Assembly: GCF_021018805.1 (NCBI RefSeq)
Contig: NW_026961076.1
Location: forward strand, 156,335 to 220,334
DNA length: 64,000 nucleotides
Direction: 5' to 3'
From: Prinia subflava
Lineage: Eukaryota; Chordata; Aves; Passeriformes; Cisticolidae
Shown here: positions 10,876 to 24,962 of the stretch, piece by piece
Layout of the letters: each line of letters begins with the position of its first letter
Position numbering within the stretch: position 1 is the stretch's first letter
Notes under the pieces: model-generated
What the model was told of the DNA's origin: nothing
What the model saw: the letters and a program-made list of their open reading frames with translations, nothing else
Databases searched by the model: none
Made by a program: the position numbers and the translations under genes

Positions 10876-13669
10876 TTGGTTTCTATGGTTTGCTTTCTGG
10901 AGTTGATCAAAACACAAGTCTTGTTAGTTGCTTGTGTTGCCAACCACCAGAGAAGCTGCTGCAGACACTTTCATGCCTTATGCTTTCTTTGCTTACACTC
11001 TGTACCAGTTAGTGTTTCCCATGTCTATAGAGCAAGACCAAAGCTGGTATTGCCTAATTTGATAGAGTTCCATGTAAGAGCTATGTAACATAAAGATTTG
11101 CTTTTCAGAGTGAACAGTGATCTCTGCTTTTGGTTTCCATGGCTTGCTTTCTGGAGTTGATGAAAACACAAGTCTTGTTAGTTGTTTGAGCTGCCAATCA
11201 GCAGAGAAGCTGCTGCAGACCCTCTCTTGCCTTATCCATTACTGGCTTTTACGCTGCACCTTTGGTGTCTTTCATGTCCATAGAAGGAGAACTAAAGCTG
11301 TTACTGCCTAATTTACTAAGTATCTGTGATAGAGCTATGTAACATAAAGATTTGCTTTACAGAGTGAACTGTGATCTCTGCTTTTGGTTTCTATAGTTTG
11401 CTTTCTGGAGTTGATCAAAACACAAGTCTTGTTAGTTGCTTGTGTTGCCAACCACCAGAGAAGCTGCTGCAGACACTTTCATGCCTTATGCTTTCTTTGC
11501 TTACACTCTGTACCAGTTAGTGTTTCCCATGTCTATAGAGCAAGACCAAAGCTGGTATTGCCTAATTTGGTAGAGTTCCATGTAAGAGCTATGTAACATA
11601 AAGATTTGCTTTTCAGAGTGAACAGTGATCTCTGCTTTTGGTTTCTATGGTTTGCTTTCTGGAGTTGATCAAAACACAAGTCTTGTTAGTTGCTTGTGTT
11701 GCCAACCACCAGAGAAGCTTCTGCAGACACTTTCATGCCTTGTGCTTTCCTTGCTTACACTCTGTACCAGTTAGTGTTTCCCATGTCTATAGAGCAAGAC
11801 CAAAGCTGGTATTGCCTAATTTGGTAGAGTTCCATGTAAGAGCTATGTAACATAAAGATTTGCTTTTCAGAGTGAACAGTGATCTCTGCTTTTGGTTTCC
11901 ATGGCTTGCTTTCTGGAGTTGATGAAAACACAAGTCATGTTAGTTGCTTGTGCTGCCAACCAGCAGAGAAGCTGCTGCAGTCACTCCCTTGCTTTATCCA
12001 TTATATGCTTTTACGCTGCACTGGTTGGTGTCTTTCTTGTCCATAGGAGGAGAACTAAAGCTGTTACTGCCTAATTTACTAAGTTTCTGTGATAGAGCTA
12101 TGTAACATAAAGATTTGCTTTACAGAGTGAACAGTGATCTCTGCTTTTGGTTTCCATGGTTTGCTTTCTGGAGTTGATCAAAACACAAGTCTTGTTAGTT
12201 GCTTGTGTTGCCAACCACCAGAGAAGCTGCTGCAGACACTTTCATGCCTTATGCTTTACTTGCTTACACTCTGTACCAGTTAGTGTTTCCCATGTCTATA
12301 GAGCAAGACCAAAGCTGGTATTGCCTAATTTGATAGAGTTCCATGTAAGAGCTATGTAACATTAAGATTTGCTTTTCAGAGTGAACAGTGATCTCTGCTT
12401 TTGGTTTCCATGGCTTGCTTTCTGGAGTTGATGAAAACACAAGTCTTGTTAGTTGCTTGTGCTGCCAACCAGCAGAGAAGCTGCTGCAGACCCTCTCTTG
12501 CCTTATCCATTACTGGCTTTTACGCTGCACCTTTGGTGTCTTTCATGTCCATAGAAGGAGAACTAAAGCTGTTACTGCCTATATACTAAGTTTCTGTGAT
12601 AGAGCTACGTAACATAAAGATTTGCTTTACAGAGTGAACAGTGATCTCTGCTTTTGGTTTCTATGGTTTGCTTTCTGGAGTTGATCAAAACACAAGTCTT
12701 GTTAGTTGCTTGTGTTGCCAACACCAGAGAAGCTGCTGCAGACACTTTCATGCCTTATGCTTTACTTGCTTACACTCTGTACCAGTTAGTGTTTCCCATG
12801 TCTATAGAGCAAGACCAAAGCTGGTATTGCCTAATTTGGTAGAGTTCTATGTAAGAGCTATGTAACATAAAGATTTGCTTTACAGAGTGAACTGTGATCT
12901 CTGCTTTTGGTTTCCATGGCTTGCTTTCTGGAGTTGATGAAAACAAAAGTCATGTTAGTTGTTTGTGCTGCCAACCAGCAGAGAAGCTGCTGCAGACCCT
13001 CTCTTGCCTTATCCATTACTGGCTTTTACGCTGCACCGGTTGGTGTTTTTCATGTCCATAGAAGGAGAACTAAAGCTGTTACTGCCTAATTTACTAAGTT
13101 TCTGTGATAGAGCTATGTAACATAAAGATTTCCTTTACAGAGTGAACTGTGATCTCTGCTTTTGGTTTCTATAGTTTGCTTTCTGGAGTTGATCAAAACA
13201 CAAGTCTTGTTAGTTGCTTGTGTTGCCAACCACCAGAGAAGCTGCTGCAGACACTTTCATGCCTTATGCTTTCCTTGCTTACACTCTGTACCAGTTAGTG
13301 TTTCCCATGTCTATAGAGCAAGACCAAAGCTGGTATTGCCTAATTTGATAGAGTTCCATGTAAGAGCTATGTAACATAAAGATTTGCTTTACAGAGCGAA
13401 CTGTGATCTCTGCTTTTGGTTTCTATAGTTTGCTTTCTGGAGTTGATCAAAACACAAGTCTTGTTAGTTGCTTGTGTTGCCAACCACCAGAGAAGCTGCT
13501 GCAGACACTTTCATGCCTTATGCTTTCTTTGCTTACACTCTGTACCAGTTAGTGTTTCCCATGTCTATAGAGCAAGACCAAAGCTGGTATTGCCTAATTT
13601 GGTAGAGTTCCATGTAAGAGCTATGTAACATAAAGATTTGCTTTTCAGAGTGAACAGTGATCTCTGCTT
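10876..13669. repeat. 2,794-bp higher-order unit, copy 2 (11 monomers)
   Basis: Monomers: A 10876, Bt 11130, A 11384, F 11638, B2 11892, T 12147, B3 12401, A' 12654, B 12907, A 13162, A 13416. It is directly tandem to copy 1. The next monomer (13670) belongs to a different Bt variant, so the repeat ends there. Confidence 0.88.
11638..12653 (+). repeat. F-B2-T-B3 cassette, copy 4
   Basis: It matches copies 2 and 3 and is followed by A'. It is the last with the B3 one-base loss before the 36.67-kb repeat. Confidence 0.88.
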
Positions 13670-16600
13670 TTGATTTCCATGGCTTGCTTTCTGGAGTTGA
13701 TGAAAACACAAGTCTTGTTAGTTCTTTGTGCTGCCAATCAGCAGAGAAGCTGCTGCAGACCCTCTCTTGCCTTATCCATTACTGGCTTTTACGCTGCACC
13801 TTTGGTGTCTTTTATGTCCATAGAAGGAGAACTAAAGCTGTTACTGCCTAATTTACTAAGTTTCTGTGATAGAGCTATGTAACATAAAGATTTGCTTTAC
13901 AGAGTGAACTGTGATCTCTGCTTTTGGTTTCTATAGTTTGCTTTCTGGAGTTGATCAAAACACAAGTCTTGTTAGTTGCTTGTGTTGCCAACCACCAGAG
14001 AAGCTGCTGCAGACACTTTCATGCCTTATGCTTTACTTGCTTACACTCTGTACCAGTTAGTGTTTCCCATGTCTATAGAGCAAGACCAAAGCTGGTATTG
14101 CCTAATTTGATAGAGTTCCATGTAACAGCTATGTAACATAAAGATTTGCTTTTCAGAGTAAACAGTGATCTCTGCTTTTGGTTTCCATGGCTTGCTTTCT
14201 GGAGTTGATGAAAACACAAGTCATGTTAGTTGTTTGTGGTGCCAACCAGCAGAGAAGCTGCTGCAGACCCTCTCTTGCCTTATCCATTACTTGCTTTTAC
14301 GCTGCACCTTTGGTGTCTTTCATGTCCATAGAAGGAGAACTAAAGCTGTTACTGCCTAATTTACTAAGTTTCTGTGATAGAGCTATGTAACATAAAGATT
14401 TGCTTTACAGAGTGAACAGTGATCTCTGCTTTTGGTTTCTATAGTTTGCTTTCTGGAGTTGATCAAAACACAAGTCTTGTTAGTTGCTTGTGTTGCCAAC
14501 CCCCAAAGAAGCTGCTGCAGACACTTTCATGCCTTATGCTTTACTTGCTTACACTCTGTACCAGTTAGTGTTTCCCATGTCTATAGAGCAAGACCAAAGC
14601 TGGTATTGCCTAATTTGGTAGAGTTCCATGTAAGAGCTATGTAACATAAAGATTTGCTTTACAGAGTGAACAGTGATCTCTGCTTTTGGTTTCTATGATT
14701 TGCTTTCTGGAGTTTATCAAAACACAAGTCTTGTTAGTTGCTTGTGTTGCCAACGACCAGAGAAGCTTCTGCAGACACTTTCATGCCTTATGCTTTCCTT
14801 GCTTACACTCTGTACCAGTTAGTGTTTCCCATGTATATAGAGCAAGACCAAAGCTGGTATTGCCTAATTTGGTAGAGTTCCATGTAAGAGCTATGTAACA
14901 TAAAGATTTGCTTTTCAGAGTGAACAGTGATCTCTGCTTTTGGTTTCCATGGCTTGCTTTCTGGAGTTGATGAAAACACAAGTCATGTTAGTTGCTTGTG
15001 CTGCCAACCAGCAGAGAAGCTGCTGCAGTCACTCCCTTGCTTTATCCATTATATGCTTTTACGCTGCACTGGTTGGTGTCTTTCTTGTCCATAGGAGGAG
15101 AACTAAAGCTGTTACTGCCTAATTTACTAAGTTTCTGTGATAGAGCTATGTAACATAAAGATTTGCTTTACAGAGTGAACAGTGATCTCTGCTTTTGGTT
15201 TCCATGGTTTGCTTTCTGGAGTTGATCAAAACACAAGTCTTGTTAGTTGCTTGGGTTGCCAACCACCAGAGAAGCTGCTGCAGACACTTTCATGCCTTAT
15301 GCTTTACTTGCTTACACTCTGTACCAGTTAGTGTTTCCCATGTCTATAGAGCAAGACCAAAGCTGGTATTGCCTAATTTGATAGAGTTCCATGTAAGAGC
15401 TATGTAACATTAAGATTTGCTTTTCAGAGTGAACAGTGATCTCTGCTTTTGGTTTCCATGGCTTGCTTTCTGGAGTTGATGAAAACACAAGTCTTGTTAG
15501 TTGCTTGTGCTGCCAACCAGCAGAGAAGCTGCTGCAGACCCTCTCTTGCCTTATCCATTACTGGCTTTTACGCTGCACCTTTGGTGTCTTTCATGTCCAT
15601 AGAAGGAGAACTAAAGCTGTTACTGCCTAATATACTAAGTTTCTGTGATAGAGCTACGTAACATAAAGATTTGCTTTACAGAGTGAACTGTGATCTCTGC
15701 TTTTGGTTTCTATGGTTTGCTTTCTGGAGTTGATCAAAACACAAGTCTTGTTAGTTGCTTGTGTTGCCAACACCAGAGAAGCTGCTGCAGACACTTTCAT
15801 GCCTTATGCTTTACTTGCTTACACTCTGTACCAGTTAGTGTTTCCCATGTCTATAGAGCAAGACCAAAGCTGGTATTGCCTAATTTGGTAGAGTTCTATG
15901 TAAGAGCTATGTAACATAAAGATTTGCTTTACAGAGTGAACTGTGATCTCTGCTTTTGGTTTCCATGGCTTGCTTTCTGGAGTTGATGAAAACACAAGTC
16001 ATGTTAGTTGTTTGTGCTGCCAACCAGCAGAGAAGCTGCTGCAGACCCTCTCTTGCCTTATCCATTACTGACTTTTACGCTGCACCGGTTGGTGTTTTTC
16101 ATGTCCATAGAAGGAGAACTAAAGCTGTTACTGCCTAATTTACTAAGTTTCTGTGATAGAGCTATGTAACATAAAGATTTCCTTTACAGAGTGAACTGTG
16201 ATCTCTGCTTTTGGTTTCTATAGTTTGCTTTCTGGAGTTGATCAAAACACAAGTCTTGTTAGTTGCTTGTGTTGCCAACCACCAGAGAAGCTGCTGCAGA
16301 CACTTTCATGCCTTATGCTTTCCTTGCTTACACTCTGTACCAGTTAGTGTTTCCCATGTCTATAGAGCAAGACCAAAGCTGGTATTGCCTAATTTGATAG
16401 AGTTCCATGTAAGAGCTATGTAACATAAAGATTTGCTTTTCAGAGTGAACAGTGATCTCTGCTTTTGGTTTCCATGGCTTGCTTTCTGGAGTTGATGAAA
16501 ACACAAGTCATGTTAGTTGTTTGTGCTGCCAACCAGCAGAGAAGCTGCTGCAGACCCTCTCTTGCCTTATCCATTACTTGCTTTTACGCTGCACCTTTGG

Positions 16601-19600
16601 TGTCTTTCATGTCCATAGAAGGAGAACTAAAGCTGTTACTGCCTAATTTACTAAGTTTCTGTGATAGAGCTATGTAACATAAAGGTTTGCTTTACAGAGT
16701 GAACAGTGATCTCTGCTTTTGGTTTCTATAGTTTGCTTTCTGGAGTTGATCAAAACACAAGTCTTGTTAGTTGCTTGTGTTGCCAACAACCAGAGAAGCT
16801 GCTGCAGACACTTTCATGCCTTATGCTTTACTTGCTTACACTCTGTACCAGTTAGTGTTTCCCATGTCTATAGAGCAAGACCAAAGCTGGTATTGCCTAA
16901 TTTGGTAGAGTTCTATGTAAGAGCTATGTAACATAAAGATTTGCTTTTCCGAGTGAACAGTGGTTTCTGCTTTTGGTTTCCATGGCTTGCTTTCTGGAGT
17001 TGATGAAAACACAAGTCATGTTAGTTGTTTGTGCTGCCAACCAGCAGAGAAGCTGCTGCAGACACTCCCTTGCCTTATCCATTACTGGCTTTTACGCTGC
17101 ACCGGTTGGTGTTTTTCATGTCCATAGAAGGAGAACTAAAGCTGTTACTGCCTAATATACTAAGGTTCTGTGATAGAGCTATGTAACATAAAGATTTGCT
17201 TTTCCGAGTGAACTGTGATCTCTGCTTTTGGTTTCTATAGTTTGCTTTCTGGAGTTGATCAAAACACAAGTCTTGTTAGTTGCTTGTGTTGCCAACCACC
17301 AGAGAAGCTGCTGCAGACACTTTCATGCCTTATGCTTTACTTGCTTACACTCTGTACCAGTTAGTGTTTCCCATGTCTATAGAGCAAGACCAAAGCTGGT
17401 ATTGCCTAATTTGATAGAGTTCCATGTAAGAGCTATGTAACATAAAGATTTGCTTTTCAGAGTGAACAGTGATCTCTGCTTTTGGTTTCCATGGCTTGCT
17501 TTCTGGAGTTGATGAAAACACAAGTCATGTTAGTTGTTTGTGCTGCCAACCAGCAGAGAAGCTGCTGCAGACCCTCTCTTGCCTTATCCATTACTTGCTT
17601 TTACGCTGCACCTTTGGTGTCTTTCATGTCCATAGAAGGAGAACTAAAGCTGTTACAGCCTAATTTACTAAGTTTCTGTGATAGAGCTATGTAACATAAA
17701 GATTTGCTTTACAGAGTGAACTGTGATCTCTGCTTTTGGTTTCTATAGTTTGCTTTCTGGAGTTGATCAAAACACAAGTCTTGTTAGTTGCTTGTGTTGC
17801 CAACCACCAGAGAAGCTGCTGCAGACACTTTCATGCCTTATGCTTTACTTGCTTACACTCTGTACCAGTTAGTGTTTCCCATGTCTATAGAGCAAGACCA
17901 AAGCTGGTATTGCCTAATTTGATAGAGTTCCATGTAAGAGCTATGTAACATAAAGATTTGCGTTACAGAGCGAACTGTGATCTCTGCTTTTGGTTTCTAT
18001 AGTTTGCTTTCTGGAGTTGATCAAAACACAAGTCATGTTAGTTGCTTGTGTTGCCAACCACCAGAGAAGCTGCTGCAGACACTTTCATGCCTTATGCTTT
18101 ACTTGCTTACACTCTGTACCAGTTAGTGTTTCCCATGTCTATAGAGCAAGACCAAAGCTGGTATTGCCTAATTTGATAGAGTTCCATGTAACAGCTATGT
18201 AACATAAAGATTTGCTTTTCAGAGTGAACAGTGATCTCTGCTTTTGGTTTCCATGGCTTGCTTTCTGGAGTTGATGAAAACACAAGTCATGTTAGTTGCT
18301 TGTGCTGCCAACCAGCAGAGAAGCTGCTGCAGACCCTCTCTTGCCTTATCCATTACTGGCTTTTACGCTGCACCTTTGGTGTCTTTCATGTCCATAGAAG
18401 GAGAACTAAAGCTGTTACTGCCTAATATACTAAGTTTCTGTGATAGAGCTACGTAACATAAAGATTTGCTTTACAGAGTGAACTGTGATCTCTGCTTTTG
18501 GTTTCTATGGTTTGCTTTCTGGAGTTGATCAAAACACAAGTCTTGTTAGTTGCTTGTGTTGCCAACCACCAGAGAAGCTGCTGCAGACACTTTCATGCCT
18601 TATGCTTTCCTTGCTTACACTCTGTACCAGTTAGTGTTTCCCATGTCTATAGAGCAAGACCAAAGCTGGTATTGCCTAATTTGGTAGAGTTCTATGTAAG
18701 AGCTATGTAACATAAAGATTTGCTTTACAGAGTGAACTGTGATCTCTGCTTTTGGTTTCCATGGCTTGCTTTCTGGAGTTGATGAAAACACAAGTCATGT
18801 TAGTTGTTTGTGCTGCCAACCAGCAGAGAAGCTGCTGCAGACCCTCTCTTGCCTTATCCATTACTGGCTTTTACGCTGCACCGGTTGGTGTTTTTCATGT
18901 CCATAGAAGGAGAACTAAAGCTGTTACTGCCTAATTTACTAAGTTTCTGTGATAGAGCTACGTAACATAAAGATTTGCTTTTCAGAGTGAACAGTGATCT
19001 CTGCTTTTGGTTTCTATGGTTTGCTTTCTGGAGTTGATCAAAACACAAGTCTTGTTAGTTGCTTGTGTTGCCAACCACCAGAGAAGCTGCTGCAGACACT
19101 TTCATGCCTTATGCTTTCTTTGCTTACACTCTGTACCAGTTAGTGTTTCCCATGTCTATAGAGCAAGACCAAAGCTGGTATTGCCTAATTTGATAGAGTT
19201 CCATGTAAGAGCTATGTAACATAAAGATTTGCTTTTCAGAGTGAACAGTGATCTCTGCTTTTGGTTTCCATGGCTTGCTTTCTGGAGTTGATGAAAACAC
19301 AAGTCTTGTTAGTTGTTTGTGCTGATAATCAGCAGAGAAGCTGCTGCAGACCCTCTCTTGCCTTATCCATTACTGGCTTTTACGCTGCACCTTTGGTGTC
19401 TTTCATGTCCATAGAAGGAGAACTAAAGCTGTTACTGCCTAATTTACTAAGTTTCTGTGATAGAGCTATGTAACATAAAGATTTGCTTTACAGAGTGAAC
19501 TGTGATCTCTGCTTTTGGTTTCTATAGTTTGCTTTCTGGAGTTGATCAAAACACAAGTCTTGTTAGTTGCTTGTGTTGCCAACCACCAGAGAAGCTGCTG

Positions 19601-19768
19601 CAGACACTTTCATGCCTTATGCTTTACTTGCTTACACTCTGTACCAGTTAGTGTTTCCCATGTCTATAGAGCAAGACCAAAGCTGGTATTGCCTAATTTG
19701 ATAGAGTTCCATGTAAGAGCTATGTAACATAAAGATTTGCGTTACAGAGCGAACTGTGATCTCTGCTT
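13670..19768. repeat. Region 2, 5,845-bp higher-order unit, copy 1, with leading Bt
   Basis: A Bt variant at 13670 (ttgatttcc, gttctttgtg, cttttatgtcc) precedes the unit. The unit proper runs A 13924, Bt 14178, A 14432, F 14686, B2 14940, T 15195, Bt 15449, A' 15703, B 15956, A 16211, Bt 16465, A 16719, B 16973, A 17228, Bt 17482, A 17736, A 17990, Bt 18244, A 18498, B 18752, A 19007, Bt 19261, A 19515 (23 monomers). No C element is present. Private markers include ccaacccccaaagaag (14432), a tail with catgtaacagc (13924, 17990) and gctgataatcag (19261). Confidence 0.87.
14686..15702 (+). repeat. F-B2-T-Bt cassette, copy 5
   Basis: F has several private changes: tctatgatttgc, gagtttatcaaaac (BclI site lost), ccaacgaccag and catgtatatagag, and ccttatgc for ccttgtgc. 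T has cttgggttgcc. The fourth slot has full-length cctaatatact. Confidence 0.87.
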
Positions 19769-22700
19769 TTGGTTTCTATAGTTTGCTTTCTGGAGTTGAT
19801 CAAAACACAAGTCATGTTAGTTGCTTGTGTTGCCAACCACCAGAGAAGCTGCTGCAGACACTTTCATGCCTTATGCTTTACTTGCTTACACTCTGTACCA
19901 GTTAGTGTTTCCCATGTCTATAGAGCAAGACCAAAGCTGGTATTGCCTAATTTGATAGAGTTCCATGTAACAGCTATGTAACATAAAGATTTGCTTTTCA
20001 GAGTGAACAGTGATCTCTGCTTTTGGTTTCCATGGCTTGCTTTCTGGAGTTGATGAAAACACAAGTCATGTTAGTTGTTTGTGCTGCCAACCAGCAGAGA
20101 AGCTGCTGCAGACCCTCTCTTGCCTTATCCATTACTTGCTTTTACGCTGCACCTTTGGTGTCTTTCATGTCCATAGAAGGAGAACTAAAGCTGTTACTGC
20201 CTAATTTACTAAGTTTCTGTGATAGAGCTATGTAACATAAAGATTTGCTTTACAGAGTGAACAGTGATCTCTGCTTTTGGTTTCTATAGTTTGCTTTCTG
20301 GAGTTGATCAAAACACAAGTCTTGTTAGTTGCTTGTGTTGCCAACCCCCAAAGAAGCTGCTGCAGACACTTTCATGCCTTATGCTTTACTTGCTTACACT
20401 CTGTACCAGTTAGTGTTTCCCATGTCTATAGAGCAAGACCAAAGCTGGTATTGCCTAATTTGGTAGAGTTCCATGTAAGAGCTATGTAACATAAAGATTT
20501 GCTTTACAGAGTGAACAGTGATCTCTGCTTTTGGTTTCTATGATTTGCTTTCTGGAGTTGATCAAAACACAAGTCTTGTTAGTTGCTTGTGTTGCCAACC
20601 ACCAGAGAAGCTTCTGCAGACACTTTCATGCCTTATGCTTTCCTTGCTTACACTCTGTACCAGTTAGTGTTTCCCATGTATATAGAGCAAGACCAAAGCT
20701 GGTATTGCCTAATTTGGTAGAGTTCCATGTAAGAGCTATGTAACATAAAGATTTGCTTTTCAGAGTGAACAGTGATCTCTGCTTTTGGTTTCCATGGCTT
20801 GCTTTCTGGAGTTGATGAAAACACAAGTCATGTTAGTTGCTTGTGCTGCCAACCAGCAGAGAAGCTGCTGCAGTCACTCCCTTGCTTTATCCATTATATG
20901 CTTTTACGCTGCACTGGTTGGTGTCTTTCTTGTCCATAGGAGGAGAACTAAAGCTGTTACTGCCTAATTTACTAAGTTTCTGTGATAGAGCTATGTAACA
21001 TAAAGATTTGCTTTACAGAGTGAACAGTGATCTCTGCTTTTGGTTTCCATGGTTTGCTTTCTGGAGTTGATCAAAACACAAGTCTTGTTAGTTGCTTGTG
21101 TTGCCAACCACCAGAGAAGCTGCTGCAGACACTTTCATGCCTTATGCTTTACTTGCTTACACTCTGTACCAGTTAGTGTTTCCCATGTCTATAGAGCAAG
21201 ACCAAAGCTGGTATTGCCTAATTTGATAGAGTTCCATGTAAGAGCTATGTAACATTAAGATTTGCTTTTCAGAGTGAACAGTGATCTCTGCTTTTGGTTT
21301 CCATGGCTTGCTTTCTGGAGTTGATGAAAACACAAGTCTTGTTAGTTGCTTGTGCTGCCAACCAGCAGAGAAGCTGCTGCAGACCCTCTCTTGCCTTATC
21401 CATTACTGGCTTTTACGCTGCACCTTTGGTGTCTTTCATGTCCATAGAAGGAGAACTAAAGCTGTTACTGCCTAATATACTAAGTTTCTGTGATAGAGCT
21501 ACGTAACATAAAGATTTGCTTTACAGAGTGAACTGTGATCTCTGCTTTTGGTTTCTATGGTTTGCTTTCTGGAGTTGATCAAAACACAAGTCTTGTTAGT
21601 TGCTTGTGTTGCCAACCACCAGAGAAGCTGCTGCAGACACTTTCATGCCTTATGCTTTACTTGCTTACACTCTGTACCAGTTAGTGTTTCCCATGTCTAT
21701 AGAGCAAGACCAAAGCTGGTATTGCCTAATTTGGTAGAGTTCTATGTAAGAGCTATGTAACATAAAGATTTGCTTTACAGAGTGAACTGTGATCTCTGCT
21801 TTTGGTTTCCATGGCTTGCTTTCTGGAGTTGATGAAAACACAAGTCATGTTAGTTGTTTGTGCTGCCAACCAGCAGAGAAGCTGCTGCAGACCCTCTCTT
21901 GCCTTATCCATTACTGGCTTTTACGCTGCACCGGTTGGTGTTTTTCATGTCCATAGAAGGAGAACTAAAGCTGTTACTGCCTAATTTACTAAGTTTCTGT
22001 GATAGAGCTATGTAACATAAAGATTTCCTTTACAGAGTGAACTGTGATCTCTGCTTTTGGTTTCTATAGTTTGCTTTCTGGAGTTGATCAAAACACAAGT
22101 CTTGTTAGTTGCTTGTGTTGCCAACCACCAGAGAAGCTGCTGCAGACACTTTCATGCCTTATGCTTTCCTTGCTTACACTCTGTACCAGTTAGTGTTTCC
22201 CATGTCTATAGAGCAAGACCAAAGCTGGTATTGCCTAATTTGATAGAGTTCCATGTAAGAGCTATGTAACATAAAGATTTGCTTTTCAGAGTGAACAGTG
22301 ATCTCTGCTTTTGGTTTCCATGGCTTGCTTTCTGGAGTTGATGAAAACACAAGTCATGTTAGTTGCTTGTGCTGCCAACCAGCAGAGAAGCTGCTGCAGA
22401 CCCTCTCTTGCCTTATCCATTACTTGCTTTTACGCTGCACCTTTGGTGTCTTTCATGTCCATAGAAGGAGAACTAAAGCTGTTACTGCCTAATTTACTAA
22501 GTTTCTGTGATAGAGCTATGTAACATAAAGGTTTGCTTTACAGAGTGAACAGTGATCTCTGCTTTTGGTTTCTATAGTTTGCTTTCTGGAGTTGATCAAA
22601 ACACAAGTCTTGTTAGTTGCTTGTGTTGCCAACCACCAGAGAAGCTGCTGCAGACACTTTCATGCCTTATGCTTTACTTGCTTACACTCTGTACCAGTTA

Positions 22701-23326
22701 GTGTTTCCCATGTCTATAGAGCAAGACCAAAGCTGGTATTGCCTAATTTGGTAGAGTTCCATGTAAGAGCTATGTAACATAAAGATTTGCTTTACAGAGT
22801 GAACAGTGATCTCTGCTTTTGGTTTCTATAGTTTGCTTTCTGGAGTTGATCAAAACACAAGTCTTGTTAGTTGCTTGTGTTGCCAACCACCAGAGAAGCT
22901 GCTGCAGACACTTTCATGCCTTATGCTTTCCTTGCTTACACTCTGTACCAGTTAGTGTTTTCCATGTCTATAGAGCAAGACCAAAGCTGGTATTGCCTAA
23001 TTTGGTAGAGTTCCATGTAAGAGCTATGTAACATAAAGATTTGCTTTTCAGAGTGAACAGTGATCTCTGCTTTTGGTTTCCATGGCTTGCTTTCTGGAGT
23101 TGATGAAAACACAAGTCATGTTAGTTGTTTGTGCTGCCAACCAGCAGAGAAGCTGCTGCAGACCCTCTCTTGCCTTATCCATTACTTGCTTTTACGCTGC
23201 ACCTTTGGTGTCTTTCATGTCCATAGAAGGAGAACTAAAGCTGTTACTGCCTAATTTACTAAGTTTCTGTGATAGAGCTATGTAACATAAAGATTTGCTT
23301 TACAGAGTGAACAGTGATCTCTGCTT
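19769..23326. repeat. Region 2, 5,845-bp higher-order unit, partial copy 2, plus transition
   Basis: Monomers: A 19769, Bt 20023, A 20277, F 20531, B2 20785, T 21040, Bt 21294, A 21548, B 21802, A 22057, Bt 22311, A 22565 match 13924-16972 at 5,845-5,846 bp. They include the catgtaacagc and cccccaaag markers. A 22819 (gttttccatg) and Bt 23073 then depart from copy 1 and lead into the C-containing region. A 1,779-bp (seven-monomer) echo also links 17736-18243 with 19515-20022. Confidence 0.87.
20531..21547 (+). repeat. F-B2-T-Bt cassette, copy 6
   Basis: F shares tctatgatttgc and catgtatatagag with copy 5 but keeps gttgatcaaaac and ccaaccaccag. Confidence 0.87.
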
Positions 23327-23690
23327 TTGGTTTCTATAGTTTGCTTTCTGGAGTTGATCAAAACAAAAGTCTTGTCTGTTGTTTGTGTTCCCAAGAAATA
23401 GAGAAGGTGCTGAAGGCGCTTTCCTGCCTTTTGCAGTACCAGTTTACACTTTGCACATGTATGTGTTTTGCTTGTCACCAGACCACGAATAAAGGTGGGT
23501 ACTTCCTAATTTGCTTGAATTCCATGAAAGAGCCATGTAACAGAAACCTTTCCTTTGACACTCCACCGGTTGATGTTTCTCATGTCTATAGAGCAAGACC
23601 AAAGCTGTTACTGCCTAATTTGCTAAGTTTCCATGAAAGAGCACTGTAACATAAAGCTTTGCTTTTCCGAGTGAACAGTCGTTTCTGCTT
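23327..23690 (+). repeat. C' element (EcoRI form)
   Basis: This is the first of the C' form: caaaacaaaag, gagaaggtgctg, cagtttacac and cttgaattcc, the last creating an EcoRI site absent from the C form. It is followed by a B monomer with the private change gtcgtttctg just upstream. Confidence 0.9.
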
Positions 23691-23945
23691 TTGGTTTCCA
23701 TGGCTTGCTTTCTGGAGTTGATGAAAACACAAGTCATGTTAGTTGTTTGTGCTGCCAACCAGCAGAGAAGCTGCTGCAGACACTCTCTTGCTTTATCCAT
23801 TACTGGCTTTTACGCTGCACCGGTTGGTGTCTTTCATGTCCATAGAAGGAGAACTAAAGCTGTTACTGCCTAATTTACTAAGTTTCTGTGATAGAGCTAC
23901 GTAACATAAAGATTTGCTTTACAGAGTGAACAGTGATCTCTGCTT

Positions 23946-24962
23946 TTGGTTCCTATGATTTGCTTTCTGGAGTTGATCAAAACACAAGTCTTGTTAGTTG
24001 CTTGTGTTGCCAACCACCAGAGAAGCTTCTGCAGACACTTTCATGCCTTATGCTTTCCTTGCTTACACTCTGTACCAGTTAGTGTTTCCCATGTCTATAG
24101 AGCAAGACCAAAGCTGGTATTGCCTAATTTGGTAGAGTTCCATGTAAGAGCTATGTAACATAAAGCTTTGCTTTTCCGAGTGAACAGTGATCTCTGCTTT
24201 TGGTTTCCATGGCTTGCTTTCTGGAGTTGATGAAAACACAAGTCATGTTAGTTGCTTGTGCTGCCAACCAGCAGAGAAGCTGCTGCAGTCACTCCCTTGC
24301 TTTATCCATTATATGCTTTTACGCTGCACTGGTTGGTGTCTTTCTTGTCCATAGGAGGAGAACTAAAGCTGTTACTGCCTAATTTACTAAGTTTCTGTGA
24401 TAGAGCTATGTAACATAAAGATTTGCTTTACAGAGTGAACAGTGATCTCTGCTTTTGGTTTCCATGGTTTGCTTTCTGGAGTTGATCAAAACACAAGTCT
24501 TGTTAGTTGCTTGTGTTGCCAACCACCAGAGAAGCTGCTGCAGACACTTTCATGCCTTATGCTTTACTTGCTTACACTCTGTACCAGTTAGTGTTTCCCA
24601 TGTCTATAGAGCAAGACCAAAGCTGGTATTGCCTAATTTGATAGAGTTCCATGTAAGAGCTATGTAACATTAAGATTTGCTTTTCAGAGTGAACAGTGAT
24701 CTCTGCTTTTGGTTTCCATGGCTTGCTTTCTGGAGTTGATGAAAACACAAGTCTTGTTAGTTGCTTGTGCTGCCAACCAGCAGAGAAGCTGCTGCAGACC
24801 CTCTCTTGCCTTATCCATTACTGGCTTTTACGCTGCACCTTTGGTGTCTTTCATGTCCATAGAAGGAGAACTAAAGCTGTTACTGCCTAATATACTAAGT
24901 TTCTGTGACAGAGCTATGTAACATAAAGATTTGCTTTACAGAGTGAACTGTGATCTCTGCTT
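23946..24962 (+). repeat. F-B2-T-Bt cassette, copy 7
   Basis: F starts ggttcctatgatttgc and has catgtctatagag. The F-B2 junction is gctttgcttttccgag, normally found only after C. Bt ends in gacagagctatg. Confidence 0.87.
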
